From a virus, in IMG/VR virus record IMGVR_UViG_3300032092_000157, positions 1 through 30,720 of that record: 30,720 bases of DNA, one strand, 5' to 3'. Below are positions 5,908-13,630 of this stretch, piece after piece (the stretch's first letter is position 1; each line of letters opens with the position of its first letter). Made by a program: the position numbers and the translations under genes. Below the pieces are notes generated by a model. That model was not told where the DNA came from. It worked only from the letters and a program-made list of their open reading frames with translations, and ran no database searches.

Positions 5908-7646
5908 CGTTTAATTCTTCTTAATACTTTTTGAACCCAAATGTGTCTGCATTGTGGTGTGGTGATTCCTGTGTCGGGATTAGTATACCATTGACCTCTG
6001 CGTTTCCAAACATCGTATCCAAGTTCATTGCTCATCATAGTGATGTCCTCTCTTGAGTATACTCGTCCGCTTCCTTCTATTTTTCTGCAAAAGTCCCTTG
6101 ATGTCGGAATGATTACTGGACCATCAATTCCCGGTGCAAGTCCGTATTGATAGCGAACCACCAATTCAGTTTGCAGATTCTTGATTTCTTCCAATCCTTT
6201 CGGAGTTGTTTCCAATCCGTCCTCGTATGACTTAACCAATTCCGCTTTTGCAAGTTTGGCAATCGCATCGGCAACAACCTTTGCGTCAAGTTTGGTGATG
6301 TTTACAATGTCTCCCACCTGTAAACCTTTGTTCTCTTTCAACACATTCAAGATTGCAGATTCAATCGCATCGGCAAACTCAAACTTCGCCTCCTCAAACT
6401 CTTCGGCTTTCTCTCCGTATTTATTAAATACAACAAGGTCACGCTCATCGTCCCAACCGAATGGGTTTTGTTTTGACAACGCAACTGGTGTTTCTTCTTC
6501 TTCAATCTCATCAAATCCCAACTCTTTTCTTGTCTCGTTGCGGTCAATGATTCCAGCGGTAAATAATGCTTGATAGTCCAATCCGATTGGTGGCTTGTTG
6601 ATGGTCTCCAATCTTACCTCTGCAATAGGTTCAAGTAAGTACGAGAACACATCGTCAATTTTTTGTTGGCGTGGTTCAATGTATGCGTGATGAAACATCT
6701 CATATGCTTCAATTAACTCCGTTCTACCACCTAACTGACCTTCTACACGCACCCCAAACAACATTGGAGAGTTGACCTTGTGTGCAACAAATATCTCTTG
6801 TTGAACGGTCTTATTCAGCAAATCAAATTGCTTGTCAAAATCCGATGGCTGAAGGTTGCTGATAACAGATTCCTTCTCCGTAGGATCGTTGTACTGAATA
6901 ATCAACCCACCGGCATTGTCCGTGCCTTGATAGTTCTCTTTAAATCTTCTTGCAGTTGCACGAGCTTCTTCAGGTGTGGGGATTCCCTTGAACAACTGAA
7001 TATGAGTTTGTGCCGTGAATCCGTTCTTGATGCTATTCAAGTAGTAATTGGAAATCTCGGTGTCAACCTCAATATATTTCAACGCACCTACATAATCAGG
7101 AAGCGGATAAGTGCCTTCACCGGGACGATAGAACTGACAATAGTACAATTGCTTTGATTCTCTCGTGATGGGGTTGTAAGGTTGGTAATGAATCTTCTCC
7201 GCTTTGGTATCAGTCCAATCCGCACAATACACATACTCACCTTCAAGACCTTTGCGAACATCCTTGAATGGGATGTGATAGTATTCGCTTGGTGCGGTCT
7301 TGGCTTTGTTCCAAATAACCTCCACTGCAAACCCATTGAACAACTCCGCATCGTATGCAATCTTTGCTTTGAGTTCCTCATAGGTCTCGTAGGCGTTTAT
7401 GTTCTTTAATTTGGCTTCGGCTTTGGCGATGTCGGTGGTGTTTTGTCCGAAAACATCAGTACCAATACCAGCAATATAAGAAGCTTTTGCAGAAACGATG
7501 GCATTGTGCTTGGGTGATTTGTTAAATAACTCTACGAGAAAATCGGGATAGAGATTGTCTGCTCCGAAAGTCACGAACCCCTTTGCCTTGTTCTCCTTGA
7601 ACACAGGCAGTTTGTTGTCGTGAAAATTAATCCTTTGGAATATCAT
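5904..7646 (-). CDS. Portal protein with extra C-terminal domains
   Basis: The N-terminal 350 residues resemble phage portals: an N-terminal strand region, AKASYIAGIG near 53-61, a tyrosine-rich middle, and the helical stem with GVRVEGQLGGRTELIEAYEMF near 298-318. Portals form the twelve-subunit ring through which DNA enters the head. After about residue 428 comes a winged-helix-like segment (ILNVLKENKGLQVGDIVNIT onward, to about 490). The tail after it has SRDFC (516-520) and PQCRHIW (564-570), resembling the C-terminus of MuF-type minor head proteins. The ATG at 7646 is chosen because TGCTATTTGATTACG precedes it, as at the protease gene. An in-frame TTG lies 9 bases upstream. Confidence 0.82.
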   Translation of the reverse strand: MIFQRINFHDNKLPVFKENKAKGFVTFGADNLYPDFLVELFNKSPKHNAIVSAKASYIAGIGTDVFGQNTTDIAKAEAKLKNINAYETYEELKAKIAYDAELFNGFAVEVIWNKAKTAPSEYYHIPFKDVRKGLEGEYVYCADWTDTKAEKIHYQPYNPITRESKQLYYCQFYRPGEGTYPLPDYVGALKYIEVDTEISNYYLNSIKNGFTAQTHIQLFKGIPTPEEARATARRFKENYQGTDNAGGLIIQYNDPTEKESVISNLQPSDFDKQFDLLNKTVQQEIFVAHKVNSPMLFGVRVEGQLGGRTELIEAYEMFHHAYIEPRQQKIDDVFSYLLEPIAEVRLETINKPPIGLDYQALFTAGIIDRNETRKELGFDEIEEEETPVALSKQNPFGWDDERDLVVFNKYGEKAEEFEEAKFEFADAIESAILNVLKENKGLQVGDIVNITKLDAKVVADAIAKLAKAELVKSYEDGLETTPKGLEEIKNLQTELVVRYQYGLAPGIDGPVIIPTSRDFCRKIEGSGRVYSREDITMMSNELGYDVWKRRGQWYTNPDTGITTPQCRHIWVQKVLRRIKR

Positions 7647-7663
7647 CGTAATCAAATAGCAAC

Positions 7664-8272
7664 TTAAAGTGATTGCAACATAGATACCAAATCAGGGTGC
7701 GGATAGACATCAATTTTGTCTGCACGAACCGAGTTGTGAGTGAACACTCCATTCTTTCCGCTCAAAGCTCTTTTGGTAACTTGCCAAATGTCCTCGTGAT
7801 ATGTCAAGTCAATGTTATACTTCTCACGCCACAATAACAACAACTCTTTGGTTGATGCAATTTGCTCTTTCGTGTAGTTCTCAAAATAGGTAAATCCTTT
7901 GTATGGCTTCTCAAGTTTGCATACATCCTTGACCTCCTTGCCGACATAGTTGTAGAACTTGCCGTTCTTCTCTACCAAGTAACCCCAATTACAAATCTCA
8001 ATGCCGATGGATGTCTTGTCAAGTTTGATGAATGGTAACCCTTTGAAGTGTGCAGATTTCAAACCCAAGTGGAACGCCCAATGTTTAGATGAGAACCCTT
8101 GCACGATTTCACCTGACCGACTTATCGCAACACAGGTTGCGATGTTTACTGGATCGGCATCCCAAAACTTGAAGGTTGCCACTCCGTCACCACCACCAGC
8201 GGTGTGATGCAAATAGATTTGTGATTTCGGTGACTCTTCTTTGTAGTAACCGTTGAATTTAACTTGTTTCAT
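7664..8272 (-). CDS. N-acetylmuramoyl-L-alanine amidase (endolysin)
   Basis: The 202-aa product is an Amidase_2/T7-lysozyme-type enzyme that cuts the bond between muramic acid and the peptide in peptidoglycan. IYLHHTAGGGDG holds His22/His23, SSKHWAFHLG holds His68, SIGIEICNWG is the central strand, and GVFTHNSVRADKIDVYPHP supplies His179 and the Lys/Asp pair near 186-188. One zinc ligand normally read as Cys or Asp in KxDPGP is the variant KIDVYPHP. It overlaps the holin-like gene upstream by 14 bases. The ATG at 8272 begins directly at the domain. Confidence 0.9.
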   Translation of the reverse strand: MKQVKFNGYYKEESPKSQIYLHHTAGGGDGVATFKFWDADPVNIATCVAISRSGEIVQGFSSKHWAFHLGLKSAHFKGLPFIKLDKTSIGIEICNWGYLVEKNGKFYNYVGKEVKDVCKLEKPYKGFTYFENYTKEQIASTKELLLLWREKYNIDLTYHEDIWQVTKRALSGKNGVFTHNSVRADKIDVYPHPDLVSMLQSL

Positions 8273-8462
8273 CCGTGAAGAAGTTTGTGATGAACTTTCC
8301 CAATGCACCAGCAACGCCACAAATCAGCATCAACTTTGGGTGATCCAAATTTAGTCCAGCGATAAACAAAGAACCCGCAGCGATGGAATCTCCAAGCACT
8401 CGGAATCTCTTTGGTGTTGGTTGGAAGTAACCCTTCAACCTTGTCCTCTTTTTGGTTTCCAC
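8259..8462 (-). CDS. Holin-like membrane protein
   Basis: The 67-aa product has a basic N-terminus (TKKRTRLKGYFQPTPKRFR) and two short hydrophobic segments (about 24-38 and 43-58) ending in a charged FFTDETS tail. It lies directly before the amidase and overlaps it, the usual place for a holin that releases the endolysin. The start is a GTG (8462), as no ATG exists in frame. The order (basic end first, two membrane segments) fits small class II holins. Function is inferred from location and topology. Confidence 0.65.
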   Translation of the reverse strand: METKKRTRLKGYFQPTPKRFRVLGDSIAAGSLFIAGLNLDHPKLMLICGVAGALGKFITNFFTDETS

Positions 8463-8537
8463 GATTTGTGTTTGTTAATGTGCTTTGTATGTCTGCGGAG
8501 TTTGTTCTTTGGCTTTGCCCTAAACGATGACTCAACT

Positions 8538-8729
8538 TTAACCTTTGCCATCTATCCTCTTTATTTTCTTGTGGTAGTAAACCACCGCCAAAATGCCCGA
8601 TACAACACCAATAATCCCCACACTAAAAGTAAGAACTGGCTGCCAAGTTTGAGTAAAAGTGATGACTGCCGAACTCGTTGAAATAGCGGTTGCAATCGCT
8701 GCGGTTGTATCATTGTGAAATTGTTTCAT
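8538..8729 (-). CDS. Small membrane protein (second holin candidate)
   Basis: The 63-aa product (start MKQFHNDTTAAIATAI) has a hydrophobic Ala/Thr-rich segment (about 9-27) and a second membrane segment (about 31-52, LTFSVGIIGVVSGILAVVYY), then a basic tail HKKIKRIDGKG. Two membrane segments with a basic cytoplasmic end are a typical holin design. It precedes the other holin-like gene by 75 bases. Either could be the holin, with the other an antiholin. No conserved family is recognised. Confidence 0.55.
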   Translation of the reverse strand: MKQFHNDTTAAIATAISTSSAVITFTQTWQPVLTFSVGIIGVVSGILAVVYYHKKIKRIDGKG

Positions 8730-8775
8730 TTTCGTTTCATTTTTTGTCGGTGCAAGTGATAGCCGATTAAGATTC

Positions 8776-8979
8776 CTATGTATAGCGTTGTGATGTACGG
8801 GATTGCTTCCATAGTCCAAAGATAATTACTGCGAATAAAACAACCCACATACCGCCATTGATGGGAACGCTTGTTTGGTTGCCTTGCCCTTTGCCGTTTC
8901 CGTTGTTTTCTTCAAGTTGTGTGTATTCCAACTCTCTCACCTCATCTTCGGTGAGGTTCATCCATTTGCTGTGTTTCAT
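8776..8979 (-). CDS. Small single-span membrane protein (67 aa)
   Basis: After an acidic N-terminal half (MKHSKWMNLTEDEVRELEYT) and a Gly/Asn/Gln linker, one hydrophobic segment (about 44-57, GMWVVLFAVIIFGLW) follows with a basic tail. The protein probably sits in the inner membrane with the N-terminal part in solution. It is in the small lysis/fibre cluster and overlaps the gene before it by 4 bases. The ATG at 8979 is favoured over a more distant one for that reason. Function unknown. Confidence 0.55.
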   Translation of the reverse strand: MKHSKWMNLTEDEVRELEYTQLEENNGNGKGQGNQTSVPINGGMWVVLFAVIIFGLWKQSRTSQRYT

Positions 8980-9197
8980 ATTGGAAATGGTGGGGGTGGT
9001 GGTGGGATGTATTCGGCTTCGGGTAAATCTAAAACCCAAGCGTATTGTGATGCTTCAATCAATGTCTTTTGTTGGTCAGTTACAAAATTAAACCAAACGC
9101 CATTTATATCTTGAACGCAATTAAAATTTTCATAAGGTGCAAATTCCTTATGTTGAATTAAATCCTTTTGTTCTAGTGTGCAAATGTACCCTATCAT
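8976..9197 (-). CDS. Small hypothetical protein (73 aa), Pro-rich C-terminus
   Basis: The product starts MIGYICTLEQKDLIQHKEFA and ends in a run of prolines (YIPPPPPPFPI). It follows the second fibre gene with a 4-base overlap, which suggests a fibre-linked function such as an assembly helper. A proline tail of this sort often caps small tail-associated proteins. No family is recognised and no enzyme motif is visible. Confidence 0.55.
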   Translation of the reverse strand: MIGYICTLEQKDLIQHKEFAPYENFNCVQDINGVWFNFVTDQQKTLIEASQYAWVLDLPEAEYIPPPPPPFPI

Positions 9198-9979
9198 AGA
9201 TTTCGGCTTAAAGTTGTTTGGAACGCTTGGATTGCAGTGTAAAAGTTTGATGCATCAGTAGCAGTTAATCCATCCCCAATTGAAGCAAACGCACATTCTT
9301 TAGTTGACCCTTGAGAAAACCCAAGATTATTATATGCTAATAAATATAAATTTTTACTTTGTTTACTTGATGATGTGCTGGTTAAAGTTTGACTGACATT
9401 ATTTGTGTAGTATTTTTCTTCTGTACTTGTAGTTCTACTACCAATTAGAAACCCTGTTGTTGGAGTTGCGGCTGTTGGTCTTGGCACTTGGGGTCCGTTA
9501 ATACCACTATATGCGTTTCCGTCCGAATATTTATATAACAAATAAGTATTTGATGCACCAGTCACGCCCATTTCTACAGATGCCTCCAATACATTTGTTC
9601 TTGAATAAAAAGATAAATGAGTCGAGTCCAAAGTCAAACTTGTATTTACATTTAGAAATGTATCCATATATCCCGTTGTACCATTTCCTTTTATTCCTGT
9701 ACTAGCAAAAGTCACACCACCGTAAAAAGTACCCGTAAAACTTGAACTCTTTAAGTTCTGCGCACACGCTGCCGCACTTGCTCCGACCATTGGATAAATG
9801 GCTTTCATTGGTGTCCATAGCGAATTGGCTTTTAAGTCCAATACCAACTGATTCACCGCTTGTTTCTCAGTCAATGACAACGAACCTCCTGCAGTTGTTA
9901 CCCTATTAAAGAACGCAACCGCATCCGCATCAAAGGAAGCAATCTGACTCGCTACAATTCCGTGACTTGATAAAATCAT
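9194..9979 (-). CDS. Tail fibre/adhesin-like protein with LamG-like fold
   Basis: The 261-aa product begins MILSSHGIVASQIASFDADA and carries TEKQAVNQLVLDLKANSLWT, then MKAIYPMVGASAAACAQNLK and repeated small, Thr/Ser-rich beta segments (FTGTFYGGVTFASTGIKGNG). The order matches a widespread adhesin type in phages of Bacteroidota with a concanavalin/LamG-like beta sandwich, likely used to bind a surface glycan. The ATG at 9979 overlaps the stop of the upstream fibre gene (TAATG), which I prefer to the longer in-frame start. The receptor is unknown. Confidence 0.7.
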   Translation of the reverse strand: MILSSHGIVASQIASFDADAVAFFNRVTTAGGSLSLTEKQAVNQLVLDLKANSLWTPMKAIYPMVGASAAACAQNLKSSSFTGTFYGGVTFASTGIKGNGTTGYMDTFLNVNTSLTLDSTHLSFYSRTNVLEASVEMGVTGASNTYLLYKYSDGNAYSGINGPQVPRPTAATPTTGFLIGSRTTSTEEKYYTNNVSQTLTSTSSSKQSKNLYLLAYNNLGFSQGSTKECAFASIGDGLTATDASNFYTAIQAFQTTLSRNL

Positions 9980-11076
9980 TACGCTATATCTCCAAATAAA
10001 TACCACTCATTTTCTGCAATCTTAATCAAGGTCGCACCTGAATACTGAGCATTGAGTTTCAACTTCGCCCCGTTGCTTCGGATTGTTACACCACTTGTGG
10101 CAACTACTGTAGTTTGGCCTGCTCCGTACTGAGCCAACAGAATTTGAGTGCCTGTGCTGAATGCTACCGAACTATTCAAAGGAACTGTCAAGTTGTTTGC
10201 ACTGGCATTGTTCATCTCAACCAATTTATCGGCATCACTCAAAACCAAAGTATAAGAAGCGGTCTGTCTGTTGGTTGTAATTAGTTTGTTTGTCTTTGCA
10301 TCAATCTGCGTTTGTGCATTGCTTGTTAGCGAATTGATATATTGAAATTCTGTGCTTGTAACTGTGCCGTCAGCAATTGCAGTTGCATCAATTCCTGTCG
10401 CTGGTGCTACGCTGATATTACCACTACCCAAAAGCGAAGTGCTGTTGATGGTTTTAATGTTTGTACCAGATACCAAAGTATCTTGCTTACTCGCTGCCAA
10501 ACCCGAATACAAACTATTTACCGCATTGTCGCCCGTGTTTGTTCCGCTTGTGTTTTGGATGACCGTTAAATTGGCATCGGTTACATAGCGTTTATTGCTT
10601 GAATCTGCTATATCTGCTGTGGTTGCATCTGCTCCAGCAGTTACCAAACCTTTCGCATCGTATGTGATTTTGGTTTTTGTTGCTCCCGTGATGGCAGCGT
10701 TTTCGTCTACCTTCAAATCCAATGCAGTTTGCAAATCTGTTTGATTGCTGAGCGTTCCAGTTACACCACCCCACGCAACGGCCGAACTGATAGCGATGTT
10801 GCCACTACCAAGAACTGATGTGCCGTTGATGGTCTTGATATTTGTTCCGCTGACAAGTGTATCTTGTTTGGCGTTTAATGCCGATTGTGTAGCACTTGAT
10901 ACCGGCTTGTTTGCATCCGATGTGTTGTCAACATTGTTCAACGCCAATGCAGTTTTCAAAGCAGTTGGTGTGATTTTCTTTGTCTCCGCTGCTGATGTGT
11001 CAACAATAGGGAACAAATCCGATGCGTTGTCAACTGTGACAATGGTCGTTAATTGGGATATTTTTTGGTCTGCCAT
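9979..11076 (-). CDS. Tail fibre protein with internal repeat
   Basis: The 365-aa protein is rich in Ser, Thr, Ala and Asn, as in trimeric fibres. The stretch KQDTLVSGTNIKTINGTSVL (starting at residue 70) recurs almost unchanged at residue 197 (KQDTLVSGTNIKTINSTSLL), each followed by GSGNI. The N-terminal 40 residues (MADQKISQLTTIVTVDNASD) probably attach to the tail and the last 100 form a beta-rich tip. Fibres recognise the host. It overlaps both its neighbours by 1 base. Confidence 0.8.
   Translation of the reverse strand: MADQKISQLTTIVTVDNASDLFPIVDTSAAETKKITPTALKTALALNNVDNTSDANKPVSSATQSALNAKQDTLVSGTNIKTINGTSVLGSGNIAISSAVAWGGVTGTLSNQTDLQTALDLKVDENAAITGATKTKITYDAKGLVTAGADATTADIADSSNKRYVTDANLTVIQNTSGTNTGDNAVNSLYSGLAASKQDTLVSGTNIKTINSTSLLGSGNISVAPATGIDATAIADGTVTSTEFQYINSLTSNAQTQIDAKTNKLITTNRQTASYTLVLSDADKLVEMNNASANNLTVPLNSSVAFSTGTQILLAQYGAGQTTVVATSGVTIRSNGAKLKLNAQYSGATLIKIAENEWYLFGDIA
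10423..10491. repeat. Fibre-gene repeat, copy A
   Basis: The DNA encoding residues about 197-221 of the fibre protein is a diverged direct repeat of 10799-10867. The protein is conserved better than the bases, which suggests selection on the repeat as a structural unit of the fibre. Confidence 0.6.
10799..10867. repeat. Fibre-gene repeat, copy B
   Basis: This copy encodes residues about 70-94 of the fibre protein. It is the partner of the copy at 10423-10491, separated by about 375 bases. Confidence 0.6.
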
Positions 11077-11522
11077 TAGAGTATTATTTTATCACCGCTT
11101 TCTTGAAGGAGAAAGTCCCCATTCTCAAGCAACATAAAGAGTATTTGTGTAGGTTGTTCAATCTCGTATATTTTTTCATTTAAGGTCACCTCGTAGTAAT
11201 TACGAGTAACATCAAATTCAACTTTTAAGATTCCGCTTTCAACCAATTCATTCGCCAACGCTGGAGACAAATTGGTTGGTGATGTTTGAGCATAAACGAC
11301 ATATTCAAATTCTCCAGCATCCAAAGTGAATGTTGAACCCTCAACAACTGCAAATTCATTGTATCTTTCTTTGTGGGTTGAAATGTCGGTTAGGATTGCA
11401 ACCGTTTGTTCATTGGTAGTTCTGTGAGTGAATGCAAACAAGAAATATGGATTGGCAATCGTGACTTTTTCGGTCAGCGTTAAATACCAATTCTTTGATT
11501 CTGCTTTTTCAATTACCAACAT
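11076..11522 (-). CDS. Hypothetical structural protein (148 aa)
   Basis: The product starts MLVIEKAESKNWYLTLTEKV and contains ANPYFLFAFTHRTTNEQTVA and FTLDAGEFEYVVYAQTSPTN. It is beta-rich, ends LENGDFLLQESGDKIIL, and resembles small tail- or fibre-linked proteins common in phages of Bacteroidota. It is the first gene after the terminator at 11555-11581, so it must be read from readthrough or from a promoter I cannot identify. The bases CGCTATTTTGTAGAG precede its ATG. Confidence 0.6.
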   Translation of the reverse strand: MLVIEKAESKNWYLTLTEKVTIANPYFLFAFTHRTTNEQTVAILTDISTHKERYNEFAVVEGSTFTLDAGEFEYVVYAQTSPTNLSPALANELVESGILKVEFDVTRNYYEVTLNEKIYEIEQPTQILFMLLENGDFLLQESGDKIIL

Positions 11523-11554
11523 CTCTACAAAATAGCGATGCGAAATTTATGTAA

Positions 11555-11581
11555 CAAAAAAGGGAGAGCATTTGCCTCCCT
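11555..11581 (-). terminator. Rho-independent terminator after the tail tube gene
   Basis: On the minus strand AGGGAG pairs with CTCCCT around a short GC-AAAT-GC centre, and six or more T follow. It lies between the tail tube gene and the 148-aa gene, so it would separate the capsid/tube transcript from the fibre and lysis genes. Confidence 0.8.
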
Positions 11582-11606
11582 CTTTCTCCTATGAATCAAG
11601 AACCAA

Positions 11607-12113
11607 TTAGATACCTAAACTGGTAACAACTGAACTCTGCAATTTGTAAGGTGCTTCCGCTTCAATCGCTGACAAGGTAACCTCATATCCATTTGAATCA
11701 CCCATCGCAGTACCGGTGTTGGCAACCATAGCGGTCACATCACATCCGTACTCCTTACCGACCAAGAAATACTCATCGTTGTTGTTTTTCACGATGCAGA
11801 AACATCTGCCTTGTGCCAACAATTTCATTTCATTTCTTTTGGTGGTTGACAATCTGCGAAGTTTGAAAGCAACATCCGACTGGTTGAAGGATGTGCCATT
11901 CTCAACACTCACATTTGTGGTGATTACCATTGATCCAGTTGCTTTTGGAAGTTCGTAAGTATACACGCTACCACTTGCAACGCTTGTTGCGGTAACTTCT
12001 CCACTTGCAACGGTGAATCCTGAAGTTGCCCAGTTAATCAAGTGGATGCTTTTGATGCCACCTACTGCATCTTTGCAGTCAAGGGCGAATCCTGAAGTAA
12101 GTAAACAAGGCAT
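11607..12113 (-). CDS. Major tail tube protein (probable)
   Basis: The 168-aa product starts MPCLLTSGFALDCKDAVGGI and has a central RNEMKLLAQGRCFCIVKNNN segment, then EYFLVGKEYGCDVTAMVANT and GTAMGDSNGYEVTLS. This pattern matches the tail tube-type proteins of phages infecting Bacteroidota. Tail tube proteins stack as rings around the tape measure. It follows the major capsid gene after 11 bases and ends before a terminator, as expected for a heavily expressed virion gene. A head-decoration role is the main alternative. Confidence 0.7.
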   Translation of the reverse strand: MPCLLTSGFALDCKDAVGGIKSIHLINWATSGFTVASGEVTATSVASGSVYTYELPKATGSMVITTNVSVENGTSFNQSDVAFKLRRLSTTKRNEMKLLAQGRCFCIVKNNNDEYFLVGKEYGCDVTAMVANTGTAMGDSNGYEVTLSAIEAEAPYKLQSSVVTSLGI

Positions 12114-12124
12114 ATCTTAATGGA

Positions 12125-13054
12125 TTAAAGGGTGAAGTAAACGATTTCTCCGGGGAAAGCAACCTGAACACCAGCTTTGAAAGTGAAACGAACTCGTACT
12201 TCATCGTTATCAATAGAGTACCACATCTTCACTTCTTCTTGCTCGTCAATCAAGTCAGTTCCCATAAAGAAGTTTGACAAAGAACCAGCAACAATCTTGC
12301 TTGTTCCATTCAAACCACCTACGGCAATCAACTTCATATTTGTACCGGGATAAACCATTTCCATAGTTTGTGCAGCATCTGCAACATAATGGAACAAGTT
12401 AGCGTTCTTCAAGTTAACCAACATCAACTTGTAGGCATCAATTCCCAAGAAGCAAACCAAGTCATCCTTCTCTGCAACGGCAGCAGGGATGTTAGCATAC
12501 ACTTGATCCAAGATGTCATCAATGTTTGCAGCGGTGATTGAAGTGAAAGTGGTTGGAGCAGAGTTCGCCAATACTGGAGACGCAGCAGCGATGATTTTGT
12601 TGAAACCATCAAAACGGCTCAAGTTAGGGTTACCACTTGCGGTGTCACCTTGCCACATTGCAGTTTCCAAAGTTTGTGCAATTACGGCAGCTTTTTCAGC
12701 ACCGATTTGCTCTTCAAAGGGAACCATTGTTGGTGAACCGGGCATAATTTGGGTTTGCATCCATTTGGCTTCCAAAGTTTTTGGACACAAAGTTTCTTCA
12801 ACTTTTACAGCACCAACGGTGATATTGCGTTGAGTGAAGGCAGTTGTTCCACTTGGGTTGTAACCACAACCATCGGCTTGGAAGAAAACGGTTGAAGCAA
12901 GGATGTTCAAAGCAGATGCTGATTTAACACCTACCTGAACTTGGTTAGCAGATTGCAAAGTGGCAGAAGTTTTGCTTCCGAACAATGCTTTTACCAACAA
13001 ATCAGTTGACTGTTCGTTGGTGTAGTTAGCGAGTGATCCTACTGAAAATGACAT
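12125..13054 (-). CDS. Major capsid protein (HK97-fold type)
   Basis: The 309-aa protein is Ala/Thr-rich and starts MSFSVGSLANYTNEQS. A helix-rich centre (QIGAEKAAVIAQTLETAMWQ, about residues 117-136) is followed by RFDGFNKIIAAASPVL, then DDILDQVYANIPAAVAEKDD and a FLGIDAYKLMLVNLKNANLF strand/helix pair. The C-terminal VRVRFTFKAGVQVAFPGEIV forms the P-domain strands. This order is seen in major capsid proteins of the HK97 group. It directly follows the protease and scaffold-like genes, as capsid genes usually do. Confidence 0.85.
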   Translation of the reverse strand: MSFSVGSLANYTNEQSTDLLVKALFGSKTSATLQSANQVQVGVKSASALNILASTVFFQADGCGYNPSGTTAFTQRNITVGAVKVEETLCPKTLEAKWMQTQIMPGSPTMVPFEEQIGAEKAAVIAQTLETAMWQGDTASGNPNLSRFDGFNKIIAAASPVLANSAPTTFTSITAANIDDILDQVYANIPAAVAEKDDLVCFLGIDAYKLMLVNLKNANLFHYVADAAQTMEMVYPGTNMKLIAVGGLNGTSKIVAGSLSNFFMGTDLIDEQEEVKMWYSIDNDEVRVRFTFKAGVQVAFPGEIVYFTL

Positions 13055-13058
13055 AGTT

Positions 13059-13592
13059 TTATTTGTTTATAGAGTTTTTGAATTTTTTAAGTGCTTCAAA
13101 GCGGTCGTTCTTTTTTGTAGATACAGGTGCTTTCAAGGGTTCTTCGCTTGGCAAATCAGCAACCTTCTCAATCAGGTCAATCGCTTTGCTCATAGCTTCT
13201 TTGTGTTTGATGTTTGATGCAGTCAATGACTCAACCTTTGCAGACAATTCAGCGATTGCAGATTCCAACTTGGAAACGGTGTCGTTGAATGCACTAACGG
13301 TTGCGAACTCTTCGGCTTCAATTTCAATCTCAACTTCGGGTTCTACGATTTCAGTAACAAAACCACCTTCAGTTGTAACCAACAATCCACCTTCAACCTC
13401 GTGAGTTGCGTCAGGTGCTGGGATGTTGCCTTCGGCAGTTTGAACGAAGATGGCAGTTCCTACCGCCAATTCGCCTTCGTACTCAATTACCGTTCCATCA
13501 GTCAAGGTGGCAGTTGCCATCTCCACTTTGGTTTCTTCGTCCGAAAATCCCAACATCGTGCGGATTTCTTTCAATGTTTCTTTTGCGTTCAT
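13059..13592 (-). CDS. Scaffold-like protein next to capsid
   Basis: The 177-aa product is acidic: an N-terminal MNAKETLKEIRTMLGFSDEE, a strand-rich middle with Gly/Val/Thr repeats, a Glu-rich segment near 95-110 and a helical coiled-coil C-terminal half (FNDTVSKLESAIAELSAKVE) that ends in a basic tail. Proteins of this sort between the protease and major capsid genes are scaffolds or capsid-assembly partners. The ATG at 13592 is preferred, as the extra 18 codons of the longer start are unlike a protein beginning. No enzymatic motif is visible. Confidence 0.65.
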   Translation of the reverse strand: MNAKETLKEIRTMLGFSDEETKVEMATATLTDGTVIEYEGELAVGTAIFVQTAEGNIPAPDATHEVEGGLLVTTEGGFVTEIVEPEVEIEIEAEEFATVSAFNDTVSKLESAIAELSAKVESLTASNIKHKEAMSKAIDLIEKVADLPSEEPLKAPVSTKKNDRFEALKKFKNSINK

Positions 13593-13630
13593 TTGTATAA
13601 AATTAGAGTTTATGTTTCGGTGTTGCAATT

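Noticed and set aside
11076-11554. A TAAATTTC box as promoter for the 148-aa gene
   Set aside because: It mismatches the last base of the box, and TTG is not 20 bases upstream.
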